Assembly: GCA_016219225.1 (NCBI GenBank)
Contig: JACRBX010000103.1
Coordinates: forward strand, 1 to 32,408
Direction of reading: 5' to 3'
DNA: 32,408 nt
From: Deltaproteobacteria bacterium
GTDB lineage: Bacteria; Desulfobacterota; RBG-13-43-22
Part shown: positions 21,653 through 29,408 of the stretch, in pieces
Layout: each line of letters opens with the position of its first letter
How positions within the stretch are numbered: position 1 is the first letter of the stretch
Translations under genes and position numbers: made by a program
Notes under the pieces: model-generated
Databases searched by the model: none
Told to the model about the DNA's origin: nothing
What the model saw: the letters and a program-made list of their open reading frames with translations, nothing else

Positions 21653-21681
21653 CTCCGAACTCCGAACCCTTTAACTCCGAA
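21653..21681. repeat. CTCCGAA heptad repeats
   Basis: CTCCGAA occurs back to back at 21653-21659 and 21660-21666 and again at 21675-21681, just upstream of the MntA-like gene. Related heptads occur at 625-685, 13858-13878 and 29409-29436. Confidence 0.6.
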
Positions 21682-21701
21682 CTTTATTATCTATTAACGA
21701 T

Positions 21702-22118
21702 ATGGATATCAAACCAATAATAAACTACTTTGAAACCCGGAGGGATGTTGCTTTTGCCTTTTTATTCGGCTCGCAAGCCCAGGGAAGGGCGACGAAACTA
21801 TCGGACGTGGATATCGCCGTATATTTTTATCCCGAACAAAGGCACCCCGTAGAGTACGAGGAAGAGGTTTTTTACCAGGGGGAAAATGAGATCTGGTCGG
21901 ATTTGGAAACCCTTCTAAGAAGAGAAGTCGAACTATTGGTATTGAACCGTGTGGCGGCTTGTGTGGCGGCCAGTGCCATAAGGGGCATCCCCCTGGTCAT
22001 TAACGACTGGGGGCTCTATCTTGACTTTATGCTGACCATAACAGACGAAGGCGACGATTTCATGGAATATATTATTAATGACTATAAAGAGAGAGCCTTA
22101 ATTGAAAAAAGAAGTTAA
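21702..22118 (+). CDS. MntA-like nucleotidyltransferase (antitoxin-type)
   Basis: The 138-residue protein has the GS-x10-DxD motif of MntA adenylyltransferases: FAFLFGSQAQGRATKL then SDVDIAVYF, at about residues 20-43. The rest (LETLLRREVELLVLNRVAACVAASAIRGIPLV) follows the pattern of MntA antitoxins of type VII TA modules, where MntA AMPylates the HepT RNase encoded immediately downstream. Here the downstream partner seems to be broken (22102-22211). The ATG at 21702 directly follows the CTCCGAA repeats, without a clear Shine-Dalgarno. It differs from the shorter MNT protein at 2027 in length and sequence. Confidence 0.85.
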   Translation: MDIKPIINYFETRRDVAFAFLFGSQAQGRATKLSDVDIAVYFYPEQRHPVEYEEEVFYQGENEIWSDLETLLRREVELLVLNRVAACVAASAIRGIPLVINDWGLYLDFMLTITDEGDDFMEYIINDYKERALIEKRS

Positions 22119-22211
22119 ATACAGGCTTATCAAACATATCTCCTTCCTTTCGTAGATCAGGCCAAGGGATACCTGGAGAGAAAAATTCTGGAAGCCGATG
22201 AGAAGGATTAG
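22102..22211 (+). pseudogene. Broken frame after the MntA-like gene, possible HepT/HEPN remnant
   Basis: A TTG overlapping the end of the MntA-like gene opens LKKEVKYRLIKHISFLS and stops at 22153-22155. One frame over, the reading continues as PFVDQAKGYLERKILEADEKD to a TAG at 22209-22211. Joined by a single-base shift, these make a helical protein start of about 40 residues, in the position and overlap expected for hepT. The rest of a HepT-sized gene (about 110-140 aa) is missing, since holB begins at 22237. The evidence is positional; the similarity to HepT is not clear. Confidence 0.3.
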
Positions 22212-22236
22212 GGAAATAAACGAAAGAATAAATTAA

Positions 22237-23223
22237 ATGTCCTTTACCCACATTCAAGGCCAGGACCGGGCCGTAGAAAATCTGAAACAATCCCTGCAAA
22301 GGGACAAGCTCCATCATGCCTATCTATTCAGCGGACCGGAAGGGATAGGGAAAAAAAAGACCGCCCTGGAGCTGGCCAAGGCCTTGAACTGCGACCGGCC
22401 CGGGCCGGAGGGGGGATGCGATCAATGCCCCTCCTGTCAAAAAATTCAGAAGGGGATTCATCCGGATTTCATCCATCTAAAACCCGAAGGGGTCAATATC
22501 CGGATCGAACAGATTCGCAATCTGGGCCAGCAACTGGCCTATGGGCCGGCCCTGGGCCGCTTTCGCCTCTGCCTTTTGGATATGGCCTCGGACCTGAATG
22601 AGCCAGCGGCCAATGCCTTTTTAAAAACCCTGGAAGAACCACCGCCGGGGACCCTCTTTGTGCTCCTGGTGAGAGATCCCGGGGAATTATTGCCCACCCT
22701 GGTCTCCCGTTGTATGACCATCGGCTTCAACCCCCTTTCCCTGTCCCTGATCACTGAAAAATTAATGGAAGAAAAGGGGCTGTCCAGGGAAGAGGCCCAG
22801 GCATTGAGTCTGGTGTCCGGAGGGAGCCTGGGGCGGGCCTTTGAATTTCTGAAGACCAATTTCTGGAAGAAGCAGGAGGCCTGGATCAGTCAGTTGGAAG
22901 GTTTCTCCCAGGCCGGGATGGCCCAGTTATTGGCTTGGGCCAAAAGCTGGCTGGGTTCCAGGGAAGAGACCCAGGAAAATCTGGAGATCGGCCAGTGGTG
23001 CCTTCGCGATCTTATCTGGGTCCGGGCCGGTTTGGAAGATAAAGTGTCGCTTCTGCCCCATTTAAGAGAGCGGGTCCGGGCCCTGGCCTTCAGCCTGCCC
23101 CATCATGTCTGGCTGAAACGGATGACCCTGCTCAGCCAGGCTGCGATCTATAACACCCAAAATGTCAACGCCCAGTTGAACTGGGAAGTCCTTTTTCTTA
23201 AAATGGCTAAGGATTTTTGCTGA
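22237..23223 (+). CDS. holB: DNA polymerase III delta-prime subunit
   Basis: Clamp-loader subunit of 328 residues. It begins SFTHIQGQDRAVENLKQSL, then HHAYLFSGPEGIGKKKTALELA (P-loop, about residues 25-45), the zinc-binding set with Cys in GGCDQCPSCQKI (about residues 60-70), and HPDFIHLKPEG. The sensor segment has AANAFLKTLEEPPPGTLFVLL and the SRC motif (LVSRCMTIGF) around residue 155. The C-terminal part is helical and variable, as usual. ATG at 22237 lacks a strong Shine-Dalgarno. It is on the same strand as tmk but about 11.7 kb away; in many bacteria the two are adjacent. Confidence 0.92.
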   Translation: MSFTHIQGQDRAVENLKQSLQRDKLHHAYLFSGPEGIGKKKTALELAKALNCDRPGPEGGCDQCPSCQKIQKGIHPDFIHLKPEGVNIRIEQIRNLGQQLAYGPALGRFRLCLLDMASDLNEPAANAFLKTLEEPPPGTLFVLLVRDPGELLPTLVSRCMTIGFNPLSLSLITEKLMEEKGLSREEAQALSLVSGGSLGRAFEFLKTNFWKKQEAWISQLEGFSQAGMAQLLAWAKSWLGSREETQENLEIGQWCLRDLIWVRAGLEDKVSLLPHLRERVRALAFSLPHHVWLKRMTLLSQAAIYNTQNVNAQLNWEVLFLKMAKDFC

Positions 23224-23291
23224 TTTTCCAAGGAAGGTCTTTCATTCCAGGCCGGAGCTAAGGAATGAGGATAAAACATAGCCAAAGATAT

Positions 23292-23555
23292 CTAAAATTT
23301 ATCAATCAAATCATGGGTACCCACAAAATGGAGTTGATAGATGGGGCCTTCTTTTTTAAAGACACACCGATAGCCTTTATCTACGTAAAATTCCCAATAA
23401 TCCGAGCCTTCAATTTGATGCACCTGTAAAGATCTATGTTTGGGATTATCTTTTAGAAAAGCTAACTGTTTTTTGAATTTCTTTTTGATATCTTTGGGGA
23501 GGAGGTCATACTGCGAAAGAAATTCGGCTTCGATGGATAGGACAATCTGATTCAC
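23292..23555 (-). CDS. RelE-like toxin paired with an AbrB-type antitoxin
   Basis: The 87-residue protein has the RelE/ParE-family pattern: ALLPKDIKKKFKKQL-type helices (here YDLLPKDIKKKFKKQLAFLK), HRSLQVHQIEG, a YWEFYVDKGYRCVFKKEG strand pair and LHFVGTHDLIDKF. HxLxxHKL-EG...YWxFRVxxxYRxxF is typical of mRNA-interferase-like proteins of this family. The start overlaps the antitoxin stop by 4 nt. The pair is strongly AT-rich compared with holB. Pairing of a RelE-type toxin with an AbrB/MazE-type antitoxin is a known mixed combination. Confidence 0.87.
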   Translation of the reverse strand: MNQIVLSIEAEFLSQYDLLPKDIKKKFKKQLAFLKDNPKHRSLQVHQIEGSDYWEFYVDKGYRCVFKKEGPIYQLHFVGTHDLIDKF

Positions 23556-23824
23556 TCTTTTAGATCCCCTAAGAGATCATCGATACGGTCATACCTCTTA
23601 AAATTACCGGCCTGGAAGTTTTTTTCCGCCTTTTTTATTTTTTGTTGGATCTCTTCCGTCCAAAACCAGGCCTGGGACCTGGGAACATTTATAGTGGGTT
23701 CTAAAATAATTTTGCCTTTAGAAATTTTAAATATTAATTGGTCTCCGGTTTTAATGCGGAGCCTTTCCCTGATTTCCTTAGGTATGGCCACTTGACCTTT
23801 TTGGGATACGGTGACGGCTTTCAT
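23552..23824 (-). CDS. AbrB/MazE/SpoVT-type antitoxin
   Basis: The 90-residue protein starts with a swapped-hairpin DNA-binding domain: KAVTVSQKGQVAIPKEIRERLRIKTGDQLIFKISKGKIILEP (residues 2-45). The remaining part (WFWTEEIQQKIKKAEKNFQAGNFKRY then DDLLGDLKE) is the charged, toxin-wrapping tail. The operon has its own promoter and an inverted repeat over the -10 box (23843-23876), which fits autoregulation. A good AGGAGA precedes the ATG by about 8 nt. Translation is coupled to the toxin (4-nt overlap). Confidence 0.92.
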   Translation of the reverse strand: MKAVTVSQKGQVAIPKEIRERLRIKTGDQLIFKISKGKIILEPTINVPRSQAWFWTEEIQQKIKKAEKNFQAGNFKRYDRIDDLLGDLKE

Positions 23825-23842
23825 ATTCTGTTCTCCTGACTG

Positions 23843-23876
23843 GTAAAAAAATAAAACATTTTTACTAATCTGTCAA
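23843..23876 (-). promoter_or_regulatory. Promoter and operator of the AbrB/RelE pair
   Basis: On the minus strand a perfect TTGACA (23871-23876), 17 bp, and TATTTT (23848-23853). An inverted repeat GTAAAAA (23843-23849) / TTTTTAC (23859-23865) overlaps the -10, a likely antitoxin-binding site. Confidence 0.7.
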
Positions 23877-24010
23877 GCCTTTTGATCGGGTTCAGGTCTT
23901 AGGATGGAAAATTTTTTAATTGACCATAATCATTGACCGTGGCAAATTAATAAATAGTTTTTTGCAAGAGACCTCTTTTATTTAACTTTATTTGTAAAAG
24001 GAGATTTCGG

Positions 24011-24448
24011 ATGAAGCTGCCAGAGTATGTGACTGGGGAAGAAGTCAAAAGGGTCTGCACGGCCCTGGGTATTCGGGATTGGACCAGGTTAAAAAAGGCC
24101 GAGGTCAAACCGGAGGAGGCGCAAATTATATTAAACGAAGTCAAACCCCGGGGGATGAAAATTCCTCTCGAAGAATTCCGGGCCGGCCTGGAGGTGGAAC
24201 TCGAGCATGGGACCCGCTATAAAGAGGCCAATGTCACCAACAACCACCCCCTGCTGACCGGCAAAATCGTCGTAGCCCATCTAAAGGAATCGATGGATTA
24301 CTATGAACGCCTGGAGGTAGCGGAGATAGAAGGCGATCTACTTAAGGCCTTTGCGGCCAAGAACCTGGCCAAGGCCGAAGTCAAGTATAAAAAGCTGGTC
24401 CAGGCCAGGCTGGCCCTGGTTAAAGCCGAGGCAGATACGTTGAGCTGA
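24011..24448 (+). CDS. DUF5661-like protein
   Basis: The 145-residue protein carries FRAGLEVELEHGTRYKEANVTNNHPLLTGKIVVAHLKESMDYYERLEVAE at about residues 56-105, the segment shared by DUF5661-type proteins (E-E-HGT...TNVTNDDP..TGKIA.AHLKE.PDYY.RL). The first 50 residues (GEEVKRVCTALGIRDWTRLK) and the C-terminal AKAEVKYKKLVQARLALVKAEAD helix are its flanks. The function is unknown. An AAGGAG precedes the ATG by about 8 nt. It is convergent with the FAD oxidoreductase operon, with a palindromic element in between. Confidence 0.75.
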   Translation: MKLPEYVTGEEVKRVCTALGIRDWTRLKKAEVKPEEAQIILNEVKPRGMKIPLEEFRAGLEVELEHGTRYKEANVTNNHPLLTGKIVVAHLKESMDYYERLEVAEIEGDLLKAFAAKNLAKAEVKYKKLVQARLALVKAEADTLS

Positions 24449-24506
24449 TTAAAAATTCGACAAAAAGTATCCATTTAGCTTTTTGAAATCGTGTCGGTAA
24501 CCCCTC

Positions 24507-24608
24507 CGTCATTCCGGTGAAAACCGGAATCCAGAAATTATCTGAGACGAAAAGACCCTGGATTCCGGTGCCTGCCCCGGACCTGATCCGGGGTTCACCG
24601 GAATGACG
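24507..24608. repeat. Nested palindromic element, copy B
   Basis: Perfect 15-bp outer arms, CGTCATTCCGGTGAA (24507-24521) and its complement at 24594-24608. Inner arms CCGGAATCCAG (24524-24534) and CTGGATTCCGG (24558-24568). A hairpin CCCCGG/CCGGGG lies at 24575-24593. It lies between two convergent genes, so it may end both transcripts. It has the same plan as copy A. Confidence 0.85.
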
Positions 24609-24629
24609 AGTTTTTGCCAAGCCATCTGC

Positions 24630-26207
24630 TTAATCCTCCACCAAACGAGCATCTTCGTGGCTTAACGAAAAAGAGGCTTTCGCCGAATCATAGATCAGGC
24701 AGGAATTCTTCTGCCAGTTTTGATCATCTTCCTGGAGAAAGTCCTGGCGGATAAAGCTGCCCCGGCTCTCCTGACGGGCGAGGCCGGCGTTCAGGATGGC
24801 TTGGGTTACCAGTACCCCGGAAAGAAGATCTTCTTTGAGCCGTCTTTCTTCGATGGTGTGCGACATCAGGGTCTGTAATTGGGCCCGAAGCGCTTCGATT
24901 TCCGCCAGGCCGTGCTTCATCCCGGCTTCTGTGCGCAGGATACCGGCCTGATTCCAGGCAATGGCCCGCATCTTTTGCCGAAGGTCCCTGAGCCGGTCCA
25001 GGGATGGCTTTTCCCCTGGAGTCCAACCCATTGATTCCTTTTGCACTGAGGTCCTGGCCAACGGGTTGGTCCGGGCATAGAGGGCCGCACTCCGGCCGGC
25101 AATTTTACCCATGACCGCACATTCGGTCAGGGCATTGCCTCCCCGCCGGTTAGCCCCATGGAGCCCGGAGACGATTTCCCCGCAGGCAAATAGACCGGGT
25201 AAGGCCGTCCCTCCCCGGGCATCGGTCCGGACACCCCCCATAAAAAAATGGACCGCCGGTGCCACAGCTATCGATCTTCTTTGTACGTCTAAACGGACCT
25301 TTTTAAAAAGGCTCTTTCGAAGGTCTTCCCAGGGTTCTTCCGGAATCGCACTGCCGTCCAGATAAACCGGACCTTTTTGGTCTTCTTCATAAAGTAAGAC
25401 CGAAAAGGCATCCCGTTTGGTCATAGCGGCTGTGTTGATATTGTCCACCTGCCATTTCTTCAGAAGATCTTCACCGGAGGCATTGATCAACTTGAGTTCT
25501 TTCGGGTAAGGGGGATAGACCAGCATGGACGGCAGGCGCGGCTCATTCAACACCAAAGGGTAAAACTGCACGAATTCCATGTCCCAGAGGGAAAGACCGG
25601 CCCTGGCCGCCAGGGCATATCCCTGGCCCATGGTGCTTTTCTGGTTGTCGTTCCGGAGATAAATCCCACCCGCACCGCCGGTGGCCAGAATGGTCGCCGG
25701 GGCCGTCAGGACCATTTCTTGTCCCTTTTCATCAAATCCTTTAACCCCGTTAATTTTTTCTTCCCCCAGCAGTTCGGTGCAATAAAAATTTTTTAATAGG
25801 GTCGCCCCTTCCAGGCCGCTTATCTTTTGGGCGATGGTCTTTACCATAACCAGGCCGGGGATGGTATCGGGATTCGGGGTGCGCACAAAAAACTGGCCCC
25901 TTCGTTCTTCCAGGTCAAGCCCCATGGCCTTAAGGGTGGTCATGGTTCCGGGGGCCTCCCGGGCAATCCGTTTTACATAATCAACATCGTTGATCCTCCG
26001 GCCAACCTCGATCGTATCCGCCACATAGGCTTCCAGACTGTATTCGGTAGTGGGTGCGGCAAAGACCCCGTTAGCCATGGCCGAATTGGTCCCCCGGCCC
26101 ACAGATCCTTTGTCTATTAATAGTACCTCTGCCCCCTCGGCCCGGGCGGCATAGGCGGCCATCATTCCGGCCAGTCCGGCGCCGATCACAATCACATCCG
26201 CGTTCAT
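24630..26207 (-). CDS. FAD oxidoreductase, fumarate reductase/aspartate oxidase-like, altered active site
   Basis: The 525-residue protein belongs to the SdhA/FrdA/NadB flavoprotein family. It has a FAD-binding VIVIGAGLAGMMAAYAARAEGA (residues 5-26), ILATGGAGGIYL near 173, the arginine of the TKRDAF segment (Arg265), HFFMGGVRTD (His320), and LFACGEIVSGLHGANRRGGNAL (339-360). The usual QFHPT histidine is replaced: EFVQFYPLVL has Tyr216. There is no histidine for covalent FAD in TNSAMANG. It is third in the operon after Fe-ADH and AOR (43-nt gap). A soluble reductase or oxidase linked to the other two is plausible; the substrate is unknown. No Fe-S or membrane subunit follows. Confidence 0.87.
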   Translation of the reverse strand: MNADVIVIGAGLAGMMAAYAARAEGAEVLLIDKGSVGRGTNSAMANGVFAAPTTEYSLEAYVADTIEVGRRINDVDYVKRIAREAPGTMTTLKAMGLDLEERRGQFFVRTPNPDTIPGLVMVKTIAQKISGLEGATLLKNFYCTELLGEEKINGVKGFDEKGQEMVLTAPATILATGGAGGIYLRNDNQKSTMGQGYALAARAGLSLWDMEFVQFYPLVLNEPRLPSMLVYPPYPKELKLINASGEDLLKKWQVDNINTAAMTKRDAFSVLLYEEDQKGPVYLDGSAIPEEPWEDLRKSLFKKVRLDVQRRSIAVAPAVHFFMGGVRTDARGGTALPGLFACGEIVSGLHGANRRGGNALTECAVMGKIAGRSAALYARTNPLARTSVQKESMGWTPGEKPSLDRLRDLRQKMRAIAWNQAGILRTEAGMKHGLAEIEALRAQLQTLMSHTIEERRLKEDLLSGVLVTQAILNAGLARQESRGSFIRQDFLQEDDQNWQKNSCLIYDSAKASFSLSHEDARLVED

Positions 26208-26250
26208 GATTCAAATCCTTTTATTTTCTTCATGTTTTTCGGATAAGCTT

Positions 26251-28086
26251 TTATCCCCAGAGATCCCTGGCTGCCTGTTGAAGTCCCAACTCCTGGAGTT
26301 TTTCCCTGGCCGGTTTTCCCGTTTCCCAGTCCCAGGCACTGACGGCGTAGAATTCCTTGAGCATCAGATCCATATCCGGCTCTATCCCGGCGGTGGAGCC
26401 TTCTTTCAAGGCCTGGCGGGCGATTCGCGGCAAATGGTCATCCTTTCGGGTTACGCCCAGCAGATTGTTGATGGCCCGCTTGAGGTTCAGGGAGCGCTCT
26501 CCGAAGGCAAGTAAATCCATGGTCTTAAAATTTGTACCGGTAACGGCCGAAAGTATCCGGGCGATCAGGGCAGCCGGCAACGGGGAAAACTCGCACAAGG
26601 TGAAGCTGTTGTAAAGCTCACAGAAGTGCAATATCTTGGCCGTCATGGCCCCTTTTTGCCGGGGGTCATTTTTATTGGAAAAGGTGATGCCGACGTCCAA
26701 TCCGGTTTCATTTCCCGGGGCATCCAGATTATAAAAACTGCCTTTCAAATGACAGGCCCCTCTTGGGCCTACGGCATAGGCCAGGGCTGCCCCCTGATAG
26801 GCCCGGGGATCATGCATGGGAAATTCCAGGCCTTTCACCTGAGCCGCTTCTTCGGGATCGACCCCAAGCTCATTGGCCATGACCTTGACGCCCTTGGACA
26901 AAAGGACGCCGATGCCCTCCTGGCGGATCATCATTTCCAGGAGCTTTAGGATGACGGCCCCATCGCCCCAGGTAATTTCCATCTCCGCCTTTTCCCGGGT
27001 CAGGATCCCCTTCTCATACAGGTGCATGGCAAAGGCAATGGAGACCCCGGCCGAGATGGTATCGATGCCATGGACATTACACAGATGGTTGGCCCGGACC
27101 ACGGAATCGATGTCGAAGTTCAGGCACAAGGGGCCGAAGGCGGCCACGGTCTCATATTCCGGGCCATCCACCCTTTTGATCTCTTCGCTGAAGTCCTTGA
27201 TGACCCTGCCGCAACCGATGGGACAGCCGCTACAGGCATAATGGGTCATATTATAGCGGGACCGAAAGGCCGGACCGTGGAGCTTGGCCGCCGGAAAGAC
27301 GCTCTTGGTAAAATACTTGACCGGCACATCGGCCAGACGCATCCCCAGATCCATGTACATATTCGTTCCGAAGAGGTGATAGCCGTTCTTGTTGGGAAAG
27401 CTCTGAATGCATTCCCGGGCCTCATTGATGAGGCTTCTAAGCTTTTCCTGGTCGGACGGCTCTGCCTTTTGGTTTCCAGAAACGACCACGGCCTTAAGAT
27501 TTTTTGCGCCCATCAAGGCCCCCAAACCGCACCGGCCGGCGGTCCGGCCTTCGTCGTTCATGATCCCGGCAAAGCGGATTAATTTTTCCCCTCCCGATCC
27601 GATACAGGCCGTGGAGGCCTTCTCATCGACTTCCCTGGCCAGGAGATCCTGGGTTTCATAGCTGTCCCGGCCCCAGAGGTGAGACCCATCCCGGATCTCC
27701 CCTTTCCCATCCTTCACATAGAGATAGACCGGCCTTTCCGCCCGGCCGCAGATGAGCAGGCCGTCAAAACCACTGCCTTTTAGCCTTGTGGGAAATTGCC
27801 CGCCCGTGGTGGCCTCTCCCCAAAGACCGGTCCCCGGAGCGATGCCGCAGATAGCCGCCCGGCTGACCATGGGCACATTGGAGCCGATAAAAGGCCCGGT
27901 GGCAAAGACCAGGGGGTTTTCCGGAGCCAAAGGGTCCATTCCCGGTTTGACATAATCATAGATAATTTTAGCTGCCAGGGTTGATCCGCCGACATAATTT
28001 TTCAAATCATCCTCACTGAGGGTAAAATCTTCGATCCTTTTTTCGGTAAGATCCACCTTTAGGAATTTTCCAAAATATCCTTTCAT
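26251..28086 (-). CDS. aor: Tungsten-type aldehyde:ferredoxin oxidoreductase
   Basis: The 611-residue protein oxidises aldehydes to acids and reduces ferredoxin. It matches the AOR family from its first residues (KGYFGKFLKVDLTEKRIEDF, then YVGGSTLAAKIIYDY). The [4Fe-4S] ligands are Cys285, Cys288 and Cys292 (YACSGCPIGCGR) and Cys498 (YNSFTLCEFSP). GSGGEKLIRFAGIMNDEGRTAGRCGLGALMGAKNLKAVVV around residues 163-202 is the pterin-binding part. The start is 4 nt after the Fe-ADH stop; the Shine-Dalgarno GGAGGT spans that stop, so expression is coupled. Tungsten rather than molybdenum is a family inference. The MoaD-like protein at 5045 could serve cofactor synthesis. Confidence 0.95.
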   Translation of the reverse strand: MKGYFGKFLKVDLTEKRIEDFTLSEDDLKNYVGGSTLAAKIIYDYVKPGMDPLAPENPLVFATGPFIGSNVPMVSRAAICGIAPGTGLWGEATTGGQFPTRLKGSGFDGLLICGRAERPVYLYVKDGKGEIRDGSHLWGRDSYETQDLLAREVDEKASTACIGSGGEKLIRFAGIMNDEGRTAGRCGLGALMGAKNLKAVVVSGNQKAEPSDQEKLRSLINEARECIQSFPNKNGYHLFGTNMYMDLGMRLADVPVKYFTKSVFPAAKLHGPAFRSRYNMTHYACSGCPIGCGRVIKDFSEEIKRVDGPEYETVAAFGPLCLNFDIDSVVRANHLCNVHGIDTISAGVSIAFAMHLYEKGILTREKAEMEITWGDGAVILKLLEMMIRQEGIGVLLSKGVKVMANELGVDPEEAAQVKGLEFPMHDPRAYQGAALAYAVGPRGACHLKGSFYNLDAPGNETGLDVGITFSNKNDPRQKGAMTAKILHFCELYNSFTLCEFSPLPAALIARILSAVTGTNFKTMDLLAFGERSLNLKRAINNLLGVTRKDDHLPRIARQALKEGSTAGIEPDMDLMLKEFYAVSAWDWETGKPAREKLQELGLQQAARDLWG

Positions 28087-28090
28087 CGGT

Positions 28091-29386
28091 CTACCTCCAG
28101 GTCTCTGATTTCATATCAAGCAATCTACCTTCATAAGCCATTAGAAATATATCTTTGAGCTGCTCCCTGGTCAGGTCGTACCAGCCGAAATAGAAGGCCG
28201 GGTCGGTCGGGGTTTGGTCCAGGATACGATCCAGCTTTTTTTCAAATGCATCCCGGGGGACACCGGCCTGATTGAGACTGGTGGGCAGGTTTATCTTCGT
28301 CATCAGAGCACGAATCTTTTCGATGAGGTCGGCCAAACTCTTTTCATCGGAGGCCTTGTCCCGGCAACCCATCCGGTCGCAAATCTCCAGATACCGGTCG
28401 GTCGCTTTTGAATAAACCTGAAGCTCGTAGGGGAGGAACAATAAAACCATAATGCCGTGATGAATGTGGAACAATCCCCCTATGGTGTGCCCCAAAGCAT
28501 GGGAGATGCCGGAACCGGCATTGCTCAAGGGGATCCCGGCCATCATGGCCGCCTGCTGCATCTTCATCCTGGGCATCAGGTCATTGCCGTCGTGAACGGC
28601 CTTGGGCAGCCACTCGAAAACCATCTCTATGGCCTTGAGGGCCACGGCCTGATTGAGTTCATCGGCCCTGGGGGCCATGAAGCCGTCTACGGCATGGGCC
28701 AAGGCGTCGCCCCCGGTTCCGGCGGTCAGATCAGGAGGCATTCCCACGGTAAAGGTCGGGTCCAGGAGGGCAAAGTCGGGAACGAATTCCGGCAAGGCCC
28801 CACCTGTACCCAGCTTGACGCCGTCGGGGAAGGAGACGACGGCGATGCCGGTCACCTCCGATCCGGTACCGCTGGTGGTGGGGACGGCCACCAGCTTGGC
28901 CTTGTGCCGCAGATTGAGGGGGATCAGGGGGCTTAAGATTTCGAAGTTGGCCTCCGGATGTTCATAGAGCAGCCAGGCGGCCTTGGCCGTATCCATAGAC
29001 GACCCGCCGCCCACGGCAAAGATGAGGTCCGGACCGAACCGGCGCATCTTTTCGGCGCAGTCCTTTATAGTATCCACCGGCGCATCGGGTTTGGACTTGG
29101 CCCAGGTTTCGAATTTTATTCCGTGTCTTTTTTCATAGGGACTCTTGATCTTGCTTGTGAATCGTACGGCATATTCATCGGTGACGATAAAGGCCTTCTT
29201 GCTCTTGCACTCCTTAGCCACCAGATCAACCGAATCGGGAAGCAGCCCGGCCTTATCCAGAAAAAGATTGAGTCCGGAAAATATGCGGGGGACAAAAAAG
29301 GGTCTTTGAACTTCCTTTAAAAACTCGGCCTGCACCATGGGACCGCCCCAGGTTCTCAGCAAATATTCATGGGACCAGTAGCTCAT
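28091..29386 (-). CDS. Iron-containing alcohol dehydrogenase
   Basis: The 431-residue protein is a group III (Fe-ADH) dehydrogenase. The cofactor site is FAVGGGSSMDTAKAA (about residues 122-137), followed by PTTSGTGSEVTGIAVV (about 168-183). The metal site is in DALAHAVDGF (Asp and His) and GISHALGHTIGGLFHIHHG (two His). The first 35 residues (WSHEYLLRTWGGPMVQAEFL) form a longer N-terminus than in many Fe-ADHs. It should interconvert an alcohol and an aldehyde with NAD(P)(H). It is the first gene of the operon with AOR; GGAGG precedes the ATG by 6 nt. An aldehyde produced here can be consumed by AOR. Confidence 0.94.
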   Translation of the reverse strand: MSYWSHEYLLRTWGGPMVQAEFLKEVQRPFFVPRIFSGLNLFLDKAGLLPDSVDLVAKECKSKKAFIVTDEYAVRFTSKIKSPYEKRHGIKFETWAKSKPDAPVDTIKDCAEKMRRFGPDLIFAVGGGSSMDTAKAAWLLYEHPEANFEILSPLIPLNLRHKAKLVAVPTTSGTGSEVTGIAVVSFPDGVKLGTGGALPEFVPDFALLDPTFTVGMPPDLTAGTGGDALAHAVDGFMAPRADELNQAVALKAIEMVFEWLPKAVHDGNDLMPRMKMQQAAMMAGIPLSNAGSGISHALGHTIGGLFHIHHGIMVLLFLPYELQVYSKATDRYLEICDRMGCRDKASDEKSLADLIEKIRALMTKINLPTSLNQAGVPRDAFEKKLDRILDQTPTDPAFYFGWYDLTREQLKDIFLMAYEGRLLDMKSETWR

Positions 29387-29408
29387 ATTCCCTCCTCAAC
29401 TTATACAG

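Larger units (their letters stand above)
21250..21701. other. Gene-free, repeat-rich intergenic stretch
   Basis: This 450-nt gap has no credible gene. It holds a promoter-like sequence (21277-21305), a 7-bp-stem hairpin (21367-21385), an 11-bp-stem hairpin (21416-21444), a nested palindromic element (21475-21598), and CTCCGAA repeats (21653-21681). Open frames across it are by-products of the palindromes. Confidence 0.75.
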
